A DNA stretch of 64,000 nucleotides from an uncultured Eubacteriales bacterium (GTDB taxonomy: Bacteria; Bacillota; Clostridia; Oscillospirales; Oscillospiraceae), in NCBI GenBank assembly GCA_900544765.1, contig UQWI01000003.1:124001-188000 (forward strand), written 5' to 3'. The number at the start of each line of letters is the position of its first letter. The stretch's first letter is position 1. The notes under the pieces were generated by a model. It was not told where the DNA came from. It did not search any database and was given only the letters and a program-made list of their open reading frames with translations. Positions 39,582 to 48,124 of the stretch are shown here, one piece after another. Both the position numbers and the translations under genes were made by a program.

Positions 39582-40000
39582 TGCGCGGCCTCCTTTCTCT
39601 GCTTTCCGGCGATGTTCTCGTCGCGCTTTTCCACCAGCTCGGCGAGGGGCGTGACCAGGATCTGCCCCTTGCCCTGGGTCTCCAGCAGGTTCTCGGGCAG
39701 GAACAGCCGCTTGGAGGTGTCAAGGCCCTCGAAGTCTATGCCCAGCAGCTCGTTTAGCTCCAGCTCCGGCCAGCGCGCGGCCTCGTCGTAGACGTCCGCT
39801 ATGCTGGGGACGCTCTGCTCGCCCAGCACATAGTAGGATTCCACGGCGGGGTCTACCGCATAGTCCCAGGAGATGCGCAGCTGCCCGTCCGTCTGCCAGA
39901 AGGCGTGTATCATGACAAGCTGACGCCCGTCATGCCGCATGCGCAGCGCGGTTGGGACTATCTCTCCCTTCGTTATCTGAATTTGCTTGTACTCCTGCAT
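39578..40000 (-). CDS. NuoC-like subunit (MbhK/EchD-like)
   Basis: 140 residues from ATG 40000 with a strong AGGAGG site. Core segments RISWDYAVDPAVESYYVLGEQSVPSIADVYDEAARWPELELNELLGIDFEG match the NuoC/30 kDa family, in which PSI...AR..ELE.ELLGI.F.G is the signature. The C-terminal tail (ELVEKRDENIAGKQRKEAAQ) is basic and polar. First gene of the structural operon; about 70 bases separate it from hypE, with a small GCCGC/GCGGC hairpin in between. Confidence 0.88.
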   Translation of the reverse strand: MQEYKQIQITKGEIVPTALRMRHDGRQLVMIHAFWQTDGQLRISWDYAVDPAVESYYVLGEQSVPSIADVYDEAARWPELELNELLGIDFEGLDTSKRLFLPENLLETQGKGQILVTPLAELVEKRDENIAGKQRKEAAQ

Positions 40001-40070
40001 TTTGACCTCCTATTCATTTATTAGTTAAAGTGTGCAATATCGTTTCAAGCCGCTATATGCGGCCCTATCC

Positions 40071-41063
40071 TCAGCATATCCTGGGCAGCTGCGCGCCGGA
40101 GAGCTTCCTGAGCACCCTGGCCCCGCCGGTGCGCGTATTCAATATGACGCGCCTGCCCTCGGTGACGCGGCCTATGATTGCGGCGTCCGCCCCCAGGGGG
40201 TGCGACTTCATCGCGTCCAGCGCTGTCTGAGCCGTCTCCTGCGGCACGACGCACAGCATTTTACCCTCGTTGGCGCTGTACAGCGGGTCGAGCCCCAGCA
40301 GCGCGCAGGCGGCCGCCACGCTGCGCCGCACGGGTATGTCCCACTCGTTGAGCTCTATGCCCAGCCCAGCGCTCTCGGCGAACTCGCAGAGCGTGGTGGC
40401 TACACCGCCGCGCGTCGGGTCGCGCAGCACGCGCACGTTCGCGCCGGAGGCCAGCACGGCCTCCGCCAGGCCGTTCAGGGCCGCGCCGTCGCTCTTTACC
40501 TCCCCGTCCATCATCTCGCCGCGCGCGAGCATCACGGCCGTGCCGTGGTCTCCCGCCGTGCCGGAGAGCAGCACCGCGTCGCCGGGGCGCATGGCCTCGG
40601 GGGCTAGGCCGGGATATTTGACAATGCCTATACCGGCCGTGTTGATGTAAAGCCCGTCCCCCCTGCCGCGCTCGACCACCTTTGTGTCGCCGGTCACTAT
40701 CTGCACCCCGGCCTCGCGGGCCGCCGCCGCGGCGCTGAACACGACCCGGCGCAGCGTCTCCGCCGGCAAGCCCTCCTCTATGATGAGCGACAGGCTCAGA
40801 TACATCGGCTGCGCGCCGCACATGGCGAGGTCGTTCACCGTGCCGCACACGGCCAGCTTGCCTATGTCCCCGCCCGGGAACTCCAGCGGCGTCACCACAA
40901 AGCTGTCCGTGGAAAACGCCAGCTGCTCCCCTCCCGGGATGAGCGCTCCGTCGCCCAGCGCGTTCAGTGCGCTGTTGCCGAAGGCGGGGAGGATTATCTC
41001 CTCTATCAGCGCGGAGGTCTTTCTGCCCCCGCTGCCGTAATCGAGTGTTATGATGTCGTCCAT
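40071..41063 (-). CDS. hypE: Hydrogenase maturation protein HypE
   Basis: 330 residues from ATG 41063. The AIR-synthase-like ATP domain starts DDIITLDYGSGGRKTSALIEEIILPAFGN; FSTDSFVVTPLEFPGGDIGKLAVCGTVNDLA and DPTRGGVATTLCEF are conserved. The C-terminus ends with PRIC, whose cysteine accepts the carbamoyl group from HypF and is dehydrated to thiocyanate to form CN ligands. Five bases downstream of hypD. Confidence 0.95.
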   Translation of the reverse strand: MDDIITLDYGSGGRKTSALIEEIILPAFGNSALNALGDGALIPGGEQLAFSTDSFVVTPLEFPGGDIGKLAVCGTVNDLAMCGAQPMYLSLSLIIEEGLPAETLRRVVFSAAAAAREAGVQIVTGDTKVVERGRGDGLYINTAGIGIVKYPGLAPEAMRPGDAVLLSGTAGDHGTAVMLARGEMMDGEVKSDGAALNGLAEAVLASGANVRVLRDPTRGGVATTLCEFAESAGLGIELNEWDIPVRRSVAAACALLGLDPLYSANEGKMLCVVPQETAQTALDAMKSHPLGADAAIIGRVTEGRRVILNTRTGGARVLRKLSGAQLPRIC

Positions 41064-41068
41064 AAGGG

Positions 41069-42127
41069 TCACTCCATGTACTTGTAGGCCGCCGCGCAGG
41101 CGCCTTCGCTGGAGACCATGCAAGGTCCCAGTGGGTCGTCGGGCGTACACACGCGCTCGAACATAGGGCAGTCCGCCGGGTGGATGCGTCCGGTTATTAC
41201 GTCGCCGCAGCGGCAGGGCGTGGCCTCCACGGCCGGATGTATCGTTATTTCAAAGCGCCTCTCGGCGTCAAAGTCCGCAAATTCGTCTCTGAGCGCAAGG
41301 CCGCTGCGCTCTATCCCGCCCAGGCCGCGCCACATGTCGCGCCTCGGCGTAAACACGCGCTCTATGGCCTCCTGGGCCAGCGCGTTTCCGCCGCCGGACA
41401 CCGCGCGGCCGTAGTCGTTGACCAGCGCCGGCTCGCCCCGCGCCAGCATGTCCAGCAGGTGGCAGACAGCCAGCAGTATGTCCTGCGGCTCGAACCCCGC
41501 GACCGCCGCAGGCAGGCCGTACTCCGCAGGCAGGAACGCGAACTCCTCCGCGCCCGTTATTACCGCCACATGTCCCGGGCAGATGAACCCGTCCACGTCA
41601 AAGCCATCTGCGGCTATGAGCGCGCGCAGCGCCGGCTCCACGCGCTTGAGCATGGAGAACACGCTGAAATTGCCTGTCCCCCTCCGGCGGGCCTCCATCA
41701 CGGCCGCCGCCGTCCCGGGTGCGGTGGTCTCAAAGCCCACGCCCAGGAAAACGAACTGCCTCTCCGGCTCGGCGCGCGCCATATCCAGCGCGTCCATAGG
41801 CGAATACACTATCCTCACGTCCGCGCCGCGCGCCCGGCGGTGAGCCAGGTCGTCGCCGCACTTTGTACCCGGAACGCGGAGCATGTCACCGTAGGCCGCG
41901 ATAGTTACGTTCTCACGCCCGGACAGCTCCAGCGCCGCGTCCATGACCTCGCCCGGCGTCACGCACACCGGGCAGCCTGGCCCGCTGAGCAGCTCCACGC
42001 CCTCGGGCAGCAGCCGCTTTATTCCGGCGCGGGCTATGCTCATCGTGTGCGTGCCGCAGACCTCCATCAGCTTAACGCGCTGCGCCGGCAGGGCGTTTAT
42101 CCGGAGCAGGATGTCCTCAGAGCGCAT
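41069..42127 (-). CDS. hypD: Hydrogenase maturation protein HypD
   Basis: 352 residues, standard length. EVCGTHTMSI (Cys for Fe(CN)2CO), GPGCPVCVTP, GFETTAPGTA, the PGHVAVITG segment and a C-terminal cysteine-rich [4Fe-4S] region PCRCGDVITG..DCPMF..CTPDDPLGPCMVSSEGAC. HypD with HypC forms the scaffold on which the iron site is assembled. Overlaps hypC by 11 bases. Confidence 0.95.
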   Translation of the reverse strand: MRSEDILLRINALPAQRVKLMEVCGTHTMSIARAGIKRLLPEGVELLSGPGCPVCVTPGEVMDAALELSGRENVTIAAYGDMLRVPGTKCGDDLAHRRARGADVRIVYSPMDALDMARAEPERQFVFLGVGFETTAPGTAAAVMEARRRGTGNFSVFSMLKRVEPALRALIAADGFDVDGFICPGHVAVITGAEEFAFLPAEYGLPAAVAGFEPQDILLAVCHLLDMLARGEPALVNDYGRAVSGGGNALAQEAIERVFTPRRDMWRGLGGIERSGLALRDEFADFDAERRFEITIHPAVEATPCRCGDVITGRIHPADCPMFERVCTPDDPLGPCMVSSEGACAAAYKYME

Positions 42128-42335
42128 TTTGCACCTCAGCCCAGGCCTCGATGTCCTCCAGCGCCTGCTTTTCCGGCAGACGCTCTATCGCAAAGCCCGC
42201 GTGGACTATCACATACTCGCCCACCTTCGGCTCCCTGATGAAGTCCAGGCGCATCCTCCGGCGCAGGCCCTCCACCTCTCCGACGGCGTCAAGCCCGTCT
42301 ATCTCAACTATCTTCAGCGGCACCGCCAAGCACAT
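42117..42335 (-). CDS. hypC: Hydrogenase maturation chaperone HypC
   Basis: 72 residues starting MCLAVPLKI, where the N-terminal Cys2 binds the iron fragment. HypC carries Fe(CN)2CO between HypD and the large-subunit precursor. The gene overlaps the end of hypF by 32 bases and the start of hypD by 11, a tightly coupled maturation operon. Confidence 0.95.
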   Translation of the reverse strand: MCLAVPLKIVEIDGLDAVGEVEGLRRRMRLDFIREPKVGEYVIVHAGFAIERLPEKQALEDIEAWAEVQNAL

Positions 42336-44565
42336 AGTTTGCCTCCAATATCATAAGCTGGCCGAGCGAGATCCCCTCGTCGTTCGCCGACACTCGGCTG
42401 TGTGTATAGACCTCCAGCCCCCGCGCGCGCAGCCGCTCCGGAAGCCGGTTCATTATGTACATGTTCTGGAACACTCCTCCGGACAGCACCACGCGGTGAA
42501 GGCCGGTCGCGGCGGCGAGGCGGGCAAGCTGCTCCGCGGCTGCGCCTATGAGTGTGTTCATAAACCTTGCCGCTATCACGGGCACTTCGACGCCGCCGTC
42601 CAGCTCCGATACGAGCGCCCTGACGATCGGCCTCCAGTCGAGCGTGAGCATTTCCGCGTCATCGCACAGCTCGTACGGGTACGCTCCGCCCTCGCCGATG
42701 TTCGCGGCGGCTTCCAGCAGTATCGCGCCCTGCCCCTCGTACCCTGCCTTGCGGCGTATGTCCAGTATTGCCGCGACGCCGTCAAACAGCCGGCCCATGC
42801 CGGAGCTCTCCGGGCAGTTGACGCCGGTTTGCAGCATCTTCAACACGGTCTCGTATCCGTCCTCTCCGGCAAAGCGGCCGGTGTCCAGGCCTGAATCGAG
42901 CAGCAGCGCCAGTCCGACGCGCCAGATGCCGTCAATCGCCGCGTCCCCTCCCGCGAGGGCGACGGGGCGCATGGTCCCTACGCGTCTGAAAGCTTTGTAC
43001 CCTCCGGCAAGCACCTCGGCGCCCCAGATACGCCCGTCCGAACCGTAGCCGGTGCCGTCCCAGATGAGGCCGAGGCAGTCACCGACCAGGCCGTTGTCCG
43101 CCATGCAGGCGGCCATGTGCGCGTGGTGGTGCTGCACCCTCAGCAGCGGCACGGCGTCGCGCTCCGCGCGCTCCTCGGCGTAGGCGGTGGAGAGATAGTC
43201 CGGGTGCATGTCGCAGGCTATTGCCGCCGGTTTTATGTCGTAGAGCGCCGAGAAGTGGTCTATCTGCCGCTCCCAGTTTTCCAGCGTCTGGACGTTTTTC
43301 AGGTCGCCCATGTGCTGGCTGGGGAAGGCGTGCGAGCGCTTGGAGAGGCAGAAGGACGCCTTCTGCTCCGCTCCGCAGGCCAGGAGCATGTGCTCCACCG
43401 GCACACTCACAGGATAGGGCACATACCCGCGCGAGCGCCGCAGCGGGTAATCGCGGCCGTCATATATGCGTATAAGCGAGTCGTCACACTTCGTGACGAT
43501 CTCACGGTTATGCAGTAAAAATCCGTCGGCCACCCCGGCCAGCCCGGCCAGGGCTTCGGCGTTGGAACTGACGATCGGCGTCTCGGATATGTTCGCGCTC
43601 GTCATAACGAGGCAGTCTATGTCCCCGCCCATCAGCAAAATGTGCAGCGGCGTATACGGCAGCATCACGCCGACGCACGCGTTCTCGCTCAGGTGCGCCA
43701 GAGCGCTGGGGTCGCGCTTTTCCAGCAGGACGATGGGCTTTCTGTACCCCTCCAGCGCCGCCGCCTCGTCCGCGCTCACACGGCAGATGGCGCGCGCGCA
43801 GTCCAAATCCCGGCACATCACGGCGAAGGGCTTTTCGTCCCTGCGCTTGCGCGCGCGCAGCTCGCGCACCGTTTCAGGCTCCGGCAGGCAGGCCAGATGC
43901 ATGCCTCCCAGCCCCTTCACGCACACTATCTCCCCGGCCCTGAGCGCGCGGCGCGCCAGCTCTATGGCGTCGCCCGGTACCGCCAGGCCGCGCCCGTCCA
44001 GGAAAAAGCACTTCGGGCCGCACACGGGGCAGCAATTCGGCTGTGCGTGATAGCGCCGGTCGCGTATGTCTGCAAACTCCGCCGCACAGTCGCCGCACAT
44101 CGGGAAGGCCGCCATCGACGTGCTCGCACGGTCATAGGGTACGGACTTTATGATCGTGAACCTCGGCCCGCAGTTGGTGCAGTTGATAAATGGATATTTA
44201 TACCTGCGGTCTTTTGGGTCAAGCAGCTCCCGCGCACAGTCAGCGCATATTCCGACATCAGGAGAAACAAGCGTCTCCATGCGCCCCGCGCGCTCGCTCT
44301 CTATGATACGAAAACCGCTTAAATCGCGGGCTTCCACATCGGCATACTTCACGCCTTCGATGAGGGCCAGAGGCGGCGGAGACTTTTTTAAGTCGTCCAA
44401 AAAGCGCAAAAGAGCCCCACGCGAGCCGACGAGCTCGAGTTGGGCCCCGTAAGAGGTATTCCGTATCCAACCGGAAAGTCCATATTTCTCCACCATCTTG
44501 TGCACATAGGGACGAAAGCCCACTCCCTGCACGATTCCCCTAATCTCAATCCTGAAAGCTGCCAC
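42304..44565 (-). CDS. hypF: Carbamoyltransferase HypF
   Basis: 753 residues from GTG 44565, where GAGG lies eight bases upstream. Domain order: acylphosphatase (AFRIEIRGIVQGVGFRPYVH, 1-90), two zinc fingers (CADCARELL..CTNCGPRF and CGDCAAEF..CCPVCGPK, about 105-185), a Sua5/YrdC domain with LKGLGGMHLACL, then a Kae1-like carbamoyl-transfer domain with VQHHHAHMAACMAD and GTGYGSDGRIWG. It makes the cyanide ligand precursor from carbamoyl phosphate. First gene of the maturation operon, behind a canonical promoter. Confidence 0.95.
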   Translation of the reverse strand: MAAFRIEIRGIVQGVGFRPYVHKMVEKYGLSGWIRNTSYGAQLELVGSRGALLRFLDDLKKSPPPLALIEGVKYADVEARDLSGFRIIESERAGRMETLVSPDVGICADCARELLDPKDRRYKYPFINCTNCGPRFTIIKSVPYDRASTSMAAFPMCGDCAAEFADIRDRRYHAQPNCCPVCGPKCFFLDGRGLAVPGDAIELARRALRAGEIVCVKGLGGMHLACLPEPETVRELRARKRRDEKPFAVMCRDLDCARAICRVSADEAAALEGYRKPIVLLEKRDPSALAHLSENACVGVMLPYTPLHILLMGGDIDCLVMTSANISETPIVSSNAEALAGLAGVADGFLLHNREIVTKCDDSLIRIYDGRDYPLRRSRGYVPYPVSVPVEHMLLACGAEQKASFCLSKRSHAFPSQHMGDLKNVQTLENWERQIDHFSALYDIKPAAIACDMHPDYLSTAYAEERAERDAVPLLRVQHHHAHMAACMADNGLVGDCLGLIWDGTGYGSDGRIWGAEVLAGGYKAFRRVGTMRPVALAGGDAAIDGIWRVGLALLLDSGLDTGRFAGEDGYETVLKMLQTGVNCPESSGMGRLFDGVAAILDIRRKAGYEGQGAILLEAAANIGEGGAYPYELCDDAEMLTLDWRPIVRALVSELDGGVEVPVIAARFMNTLIGAAAEQLARLAAATGLHRVVLSGGVFQNMYIMNRLPERLRARGLEVYTHSRVSANDEGISLGQLMILEANYVLGGAAEDS

Positions 44566-44610
44566 CGACGCCACCTCACCGACCCAGCGCCTGTTATATC
44601 TATCCCGTTT

Positions 44611-44639
44611 ATTGTACCACCTCAGCACGCGTATGTCAA
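44611..44639 (-). promoter_or_regulatory. hypF: Promoter of the hyp operon
   Basis: On the minus strand TTGACA (44639-44634), 17-base spacer, TACAAT (44616-44611): a near-consensus housekeeping promoter about 46 bases upstream of hypF. No operator is obvious. Confidence 0.85.
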
Positions 44640-45112
44640 TAATTTAACATCATTGCGTCGCGTAAATTTTTGTGTGTTAATTTTGCACTTTCCGCATCCA
44701 ACTTGTATTTAAACAGCATTTGAATTGGTATATTTTATAAAATATAGCTTTAATAGTAATTATGAGCTCCGCAGAAGCGCTAGCTATATATTGCCAAATA
44801 TGCCGTTGGTAAGAACAAAGTTAATAATATAACGATGCAATTTTAGATTTTGATATGGCAATCGCTCTTGAATACCTGCAATTTCATAGTTAAAAACTTC
44901 CGTTAGTGCCGCTTTATTAAGCTCCACTGCCAACATGTCAGGCTGTGCCGGTTCTTATAAGAAGGTGCCTTTACGCTAAAAAGTAAAATGTTCGCAAATT
45001 CTCATCATTATGTAGCAGCGCATTTCCCCCGAAGCTATCCTAGGTATATAGACTCTTTCTATCTCTGTGCCGTAAGCTAACAGCGGAAGGTGTACCGCAA
45101 AATACATAAAAA
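44640..45112. other. AT-rich intergenic region without recognisable gene
   Basis: About 470 bases between the hyp promoter and the tRNA terminator, clearly more AT-rich than the surroundings. No frame with ribosome site and no RNA motif that I can recognise. Could be decayed foreign DNA. Confidence 0.4.
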
Positions 45113-45139
45113 AACTCGCCTCAAAAAATGAGGCGAGTT
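45113..45139 (-). terminator. Terminator of the tRNA-Ala transcript
   Basis: AACTCGCCTC / GAGGCGAGTT with a seven-base loop; followed by a run of T on the minus strand (and by a run of A/T on the plus side). Confidence 0.85.
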
Positions 45140-45163
45140 AAAAAACGTTTTTCCCTAACGTTT

Positions 45164-45239
<76 letters not shown>

Positions 45240-45365
45240 AGGTTGCGAAAAACGTTTATTTTATAAAGTTGTGCGCACTGGAATGCCCGGCAGTACCAGA
45301 CAAGCTGTGCCGCAGTGGAGCTTCATTCGCTCCAGGCGGTGTGGCCTCCCGCGCGGTGCTTGATT

Positions 45366-45394
45366 ATAATAGCAGAAGCTTCGGCATTTGTCAA
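45366..45394 (-). promoter_or_regulatory. Promoter of tRNA-Ala
   Basis: On the minus strand TTGACA (45394-45389), 17 bases, TATTAT (45371-45366). It predicts a leader of about 120 bases before the tRNA. The remaining space between tRNA-Ala and pheT (45240-45589) holds nothing else that I can recognise. Confidence 0.75.
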
Positions 45395-45589
45395 GAAGTT
45401 TTTTCGAGTTTTTTATTTTTCTTTCTCAACGTAATTTCTGACGCAATGCCCGGCTAAGTGGGGCCGATGTCCACCCCTGCATATCCGCTTTGCGTGAGGC
45501 GGCGACCGGTGACGGCGCAGGTCCCATGTACATACCGCGCGGTACACCTCGCTCAGTGTGCTGGCTGCATGGGATATAAGAGCATATAA

Positions 45590-45623
45590 AAAAGCACTTG
45601 CGGACTAAACCGCAAGTGCTTTT
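45590..45623 (-). terminator. Terminator of pheST
   Basis: AAAAGCACTTGCGG / CCGCAAGTGCTTTT, a perfect 14-base stem with a six-base loop; T-rich flanks on the minus strand. Confidence 0.9.
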
Positions 45624-45639
45624 CGCTGTCGTAAGGTGC

Positions 45640-48051
45640 TCATCTGAGCTTGACGCCGTATTCGGCCTCAAGCGCGTTGAGTATATCCGCAACGGCCTCG
45701 TCGGCGTGGCTGTCGGTGAGGGTCTGGTCCTCAGCGCGCAGGGCCAGGGAGAAGCTGATGCTCTTCTTGCCCTCGGGGATGTTCGCGCCCTTGTAGACGT
45801 CAAACACCTCGACGCTCTTGAGGTAGTCGCCGCCGGCCTTTTTGATGCACTTGGCCAGCTCGCCTGCGGTGAGCGCGTCGTCGCAGATGACGGAGATGTC
45901 GCGCATGACGGCCGGGAAGCGCGGCAGCGGGGTGTAATAGACCTCGGTGGTACGGCTCTCGAACATGGCCGGGAAGTCCAGCTCGGCGGCGTAGAGCTCG
46001 TCATTCACGCCGTAGTTCCTGGCGACCAGCGGGTGCACCTGGCCGAACAGGCCGAGGTACTTCCCACCGGCGTAAACTGCGGCGCAGCGGCCGGGGTGAT
46101 AGCTCGGGTTGTCCTTGACGGGGACGTACTCCACGTCCTGGATGCGCAGGGCGTCTAGCAGCTCTTCAACCGTGCCCTTGAGGGTGTAGAAGTCCATGTC
46201 CCCGCCGTAAGCGCCCAGCGTGAGCACCTTGGGCTCGTCGGCCAGGCCGTCGGCGCGCTGCTTATACACCTTGGCAAACTCGTAGAGCTTTACGTCCTTG
46301 TTGCGATAGTTCCAGTTGCGCGCGAGCACTTCGAGCATGCTGGGCAGCGTAGTAGTGCGCATGCAGCTGGTGTCCTCGCCCAGGGGATTCAGGATGCGGA
46401 TGGGGTCACGCTTCGGGTCGTTCTCCGGCAGGCGTATCATGTCCCAGCCGGCGGGGCTGTAGAAGGAATAAGTGATAATGCCGTCATAGCCGCAGGCACG
46501 GCAGACTTCGCCCAGGGTGCGTTCGGCCACCTGCTCGGGGGTGTAACCACCGGACTTGGTGCCGGAGTCCTCCATCATCGTGGCCGGGATATTGTCGAAG
46601 CCGTAGATGCGGGCAACCTCTTCGGCGAAGTCGTTCTGCGTGTACTTGGCGTCGATATCGAGGCGCCAGCTGGGAACAGTGACGGTGTTTCCGTCAAGCT
46701 TGAAGCCGAGGTCGGTGAGTATCTTGCGCATGGTGCCGCCGTCGATGTCGGTGCCGAGTATCCAGTTGACGCGGTCGACGTCCAGCTCACGCACCAGCGG
46801 CGCAGGGGGATTCGGGAACACGTCGACAATGCCGTCCACGACCTCGCCCGCACCCAGCAGCTCGACCAGCTCGCAGGCGCGGTTGACGGCCTGCATGGTC
46901 AGATAGGGGTCCAATCCCTTCTCGTAGTGCGCGGAGGCGTCGGTGCGCATGTTCAGCGCGGCGGCGGTGCGGCGGATGCTGGTACCGTTGAAGTTTGCGC
47001 TCTCGAAGAGGACCATCTTGGTGTCCTCGGTTATCTCGGAGTTCTCGCCGCCCATGACGCCGGCCAGGCCAACGGGCTTGTGCTCGTCGCAGATGCAGAG
47101 CATGCTGGTGTTCAGCTTGCGCTCGTTGCCGTCCAGGGTGCGGCAGGTCTCGCCCTCGCGCGCAGTGCGCACGATGATGTGGCCGCCCTCCACACAGGAG
47201 AAGTCGAAGGCGTGCATCGGCTGGCCGTACTCCATCATGACGTAGTTTGTTATGTCAACTATATTGTTGATGGGACGCATGCCCATGGCCGAGATGCGCT
47301 CGCGCATCCACTTCGGCGAGGGCTCTATCTTGATGTTGCGCACCATGCGCGCGGTGTAACGCGGGCAGAGCTCGGGGTTCTCGACGTCGACCTTCACGAG
47401 CTCGTTGATGTCGCCGCCGCTGCCCTTGACTACGGGCTCGTGGAGCTTGAGCGGCTTCTGGAAGGTGACGGAGGCCTCGCGGGCCAGGCCGATGACGGAG
47501 AGGCAGTCGGGGCGGTTCGGAGTAATCTCGAACTCCACGACGTGGTCGTCGCGGCCTATGACGGGGACTATGTCGTCGCCCGGCTTGCAGGGCTCCTGGA
47601 GGATGAAGAGGCCGTCCTCAATGGCGTAGGGGAAGTCGTGCAGCGTGAGGCCGAGCTCCTTGATGGAGCACATCATGCCCTCGCTGAGCGCGTCGTGGAA
47701 GGTGGTGGTGCCGATGGTCACGCCGCCGGGCAGGGTCGCGCCGTCGAGCGCCACGGGCACGAGGTCGCCGACCTTCTGGTTCTGCGCGCCGGTGACAATC
47801 TGGAGCAGCCTGCTGCCGCCCACGTCGACCTTGCAGTTCCAGAGGGTGTGCTTGCCGCTGTCCCCTGCGTCCCAGAGCAGGTCCATCTGCACTATCTTGC
47901 CGACGACGACGCGGCTTATGCCCTCGCCCATGTAGTGCGTGCCCTCGACCTTGCTGCCGGACATGGTCATGGCCTCGGCGAACTCGTGGTCGTTTTTCTC
48001 CTCAAGGCTCACATCTACGAACTCGTTGAGCCACTTTCTTGAAAGATTCAT
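45640..48051 (-). CDS. pheT: Phenylalanyl-tRNA synthetase beta subunit
   Basis: 803 residues, full length. Domains: tRNA-binding EMAP-like domain (about 40-150, VVVGKIVQMDLLWD start), B3/B4 editing domain (about 210-380, including MRPINNIVDITNYVMMEYGQPMHAFD), B5 (LDVDRVNWILGTD...), and C-terminal ferredoxin-fold anticodon-binding domain (PRFPAVMRDISVICDD). With PheS it charges tRNA-Phe. AAAGGAG site before ATG 48051. It is 73 bases downstream of pheS and shares its T-box control. Confidence 0.97.
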   Translation of the reverse strand: MNLSRKWLNEFVDVSLEEKNDHEFAEAMTMSGSKVEGTHYMGEGISRVVVGKIVQMDLLWDAGDSGKHTLWNCKVDVGGSRLLQIVTGAQNQKVGDLVPVALDGATLPGGVTIGTTTFHDALSEGMMCSIKELGLTLHDFPYAIEDGLFILQEPCKPGDDIVPVIGRDDHVVEFEITPNRPDCLSVIGLAREASVTFQKPLKLHEPVVKGSGGDINELVKVDVENPELCPRYTARMVRNIKIEPSPKWMRERISAMGMRPINNIVDITNYVMMEYGQPMHAFDFSCVEGGHIIVRTAREGETCRTLDGNERKLNTSMLCICDEHKPVGLAGVMGGENSEITEDTKMVLFESANFNGTSIRRTAAALNMRTDASAHYEKGLDPYLTMQAVNRACELVELLGAGEVVDGIVDVFPNPPAPLVRELDVDRVNWILGTDIDGGTMRKILTDLGFKLDGNTVTVPSWRLDIDAKYTQNDFAEEVARIYGFDNIPATMMEDSGTKSGGYTPEQVAERTLGEVCRACGYDGIITYSFYSPAGWDMIRLPENDPKRDPIRILNPLGEDTSCMRTTTLPSMLEVLARNWNYRNKDVKLYEFAKVYKQRADGLADEPKVLTLGAYGGDMDFYTLKGTVEELLDALRIQDVEYVPVKDNPSYHPGRCAAVYAGGKYLGLFGQVHPLVARNYGVNDELYAAELDFPAMFESRTTEVYYTPLPRFPAVMRDISVICDDALTAGELAKCIKKAGGDYLKSVEVFDVYKGANIPEGKKSISFSLALRAEDQTLTDSHADEAVADILNALEAEYGVKLR

Positions 48052-48124
48052 ATATCAAATACTCCTTTACAGGCCTTAAATCTAGGTTGCAATCCGTCAG
48101 GCCGCAGCGGGGCGGCCGGTAGCT

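Noticed and set aside
45240..45589. Additional tRNA or small RNA beside tRNA-Ala
   Set aside because: No second cloverleaf, T-loop motif or CCA end could be found.
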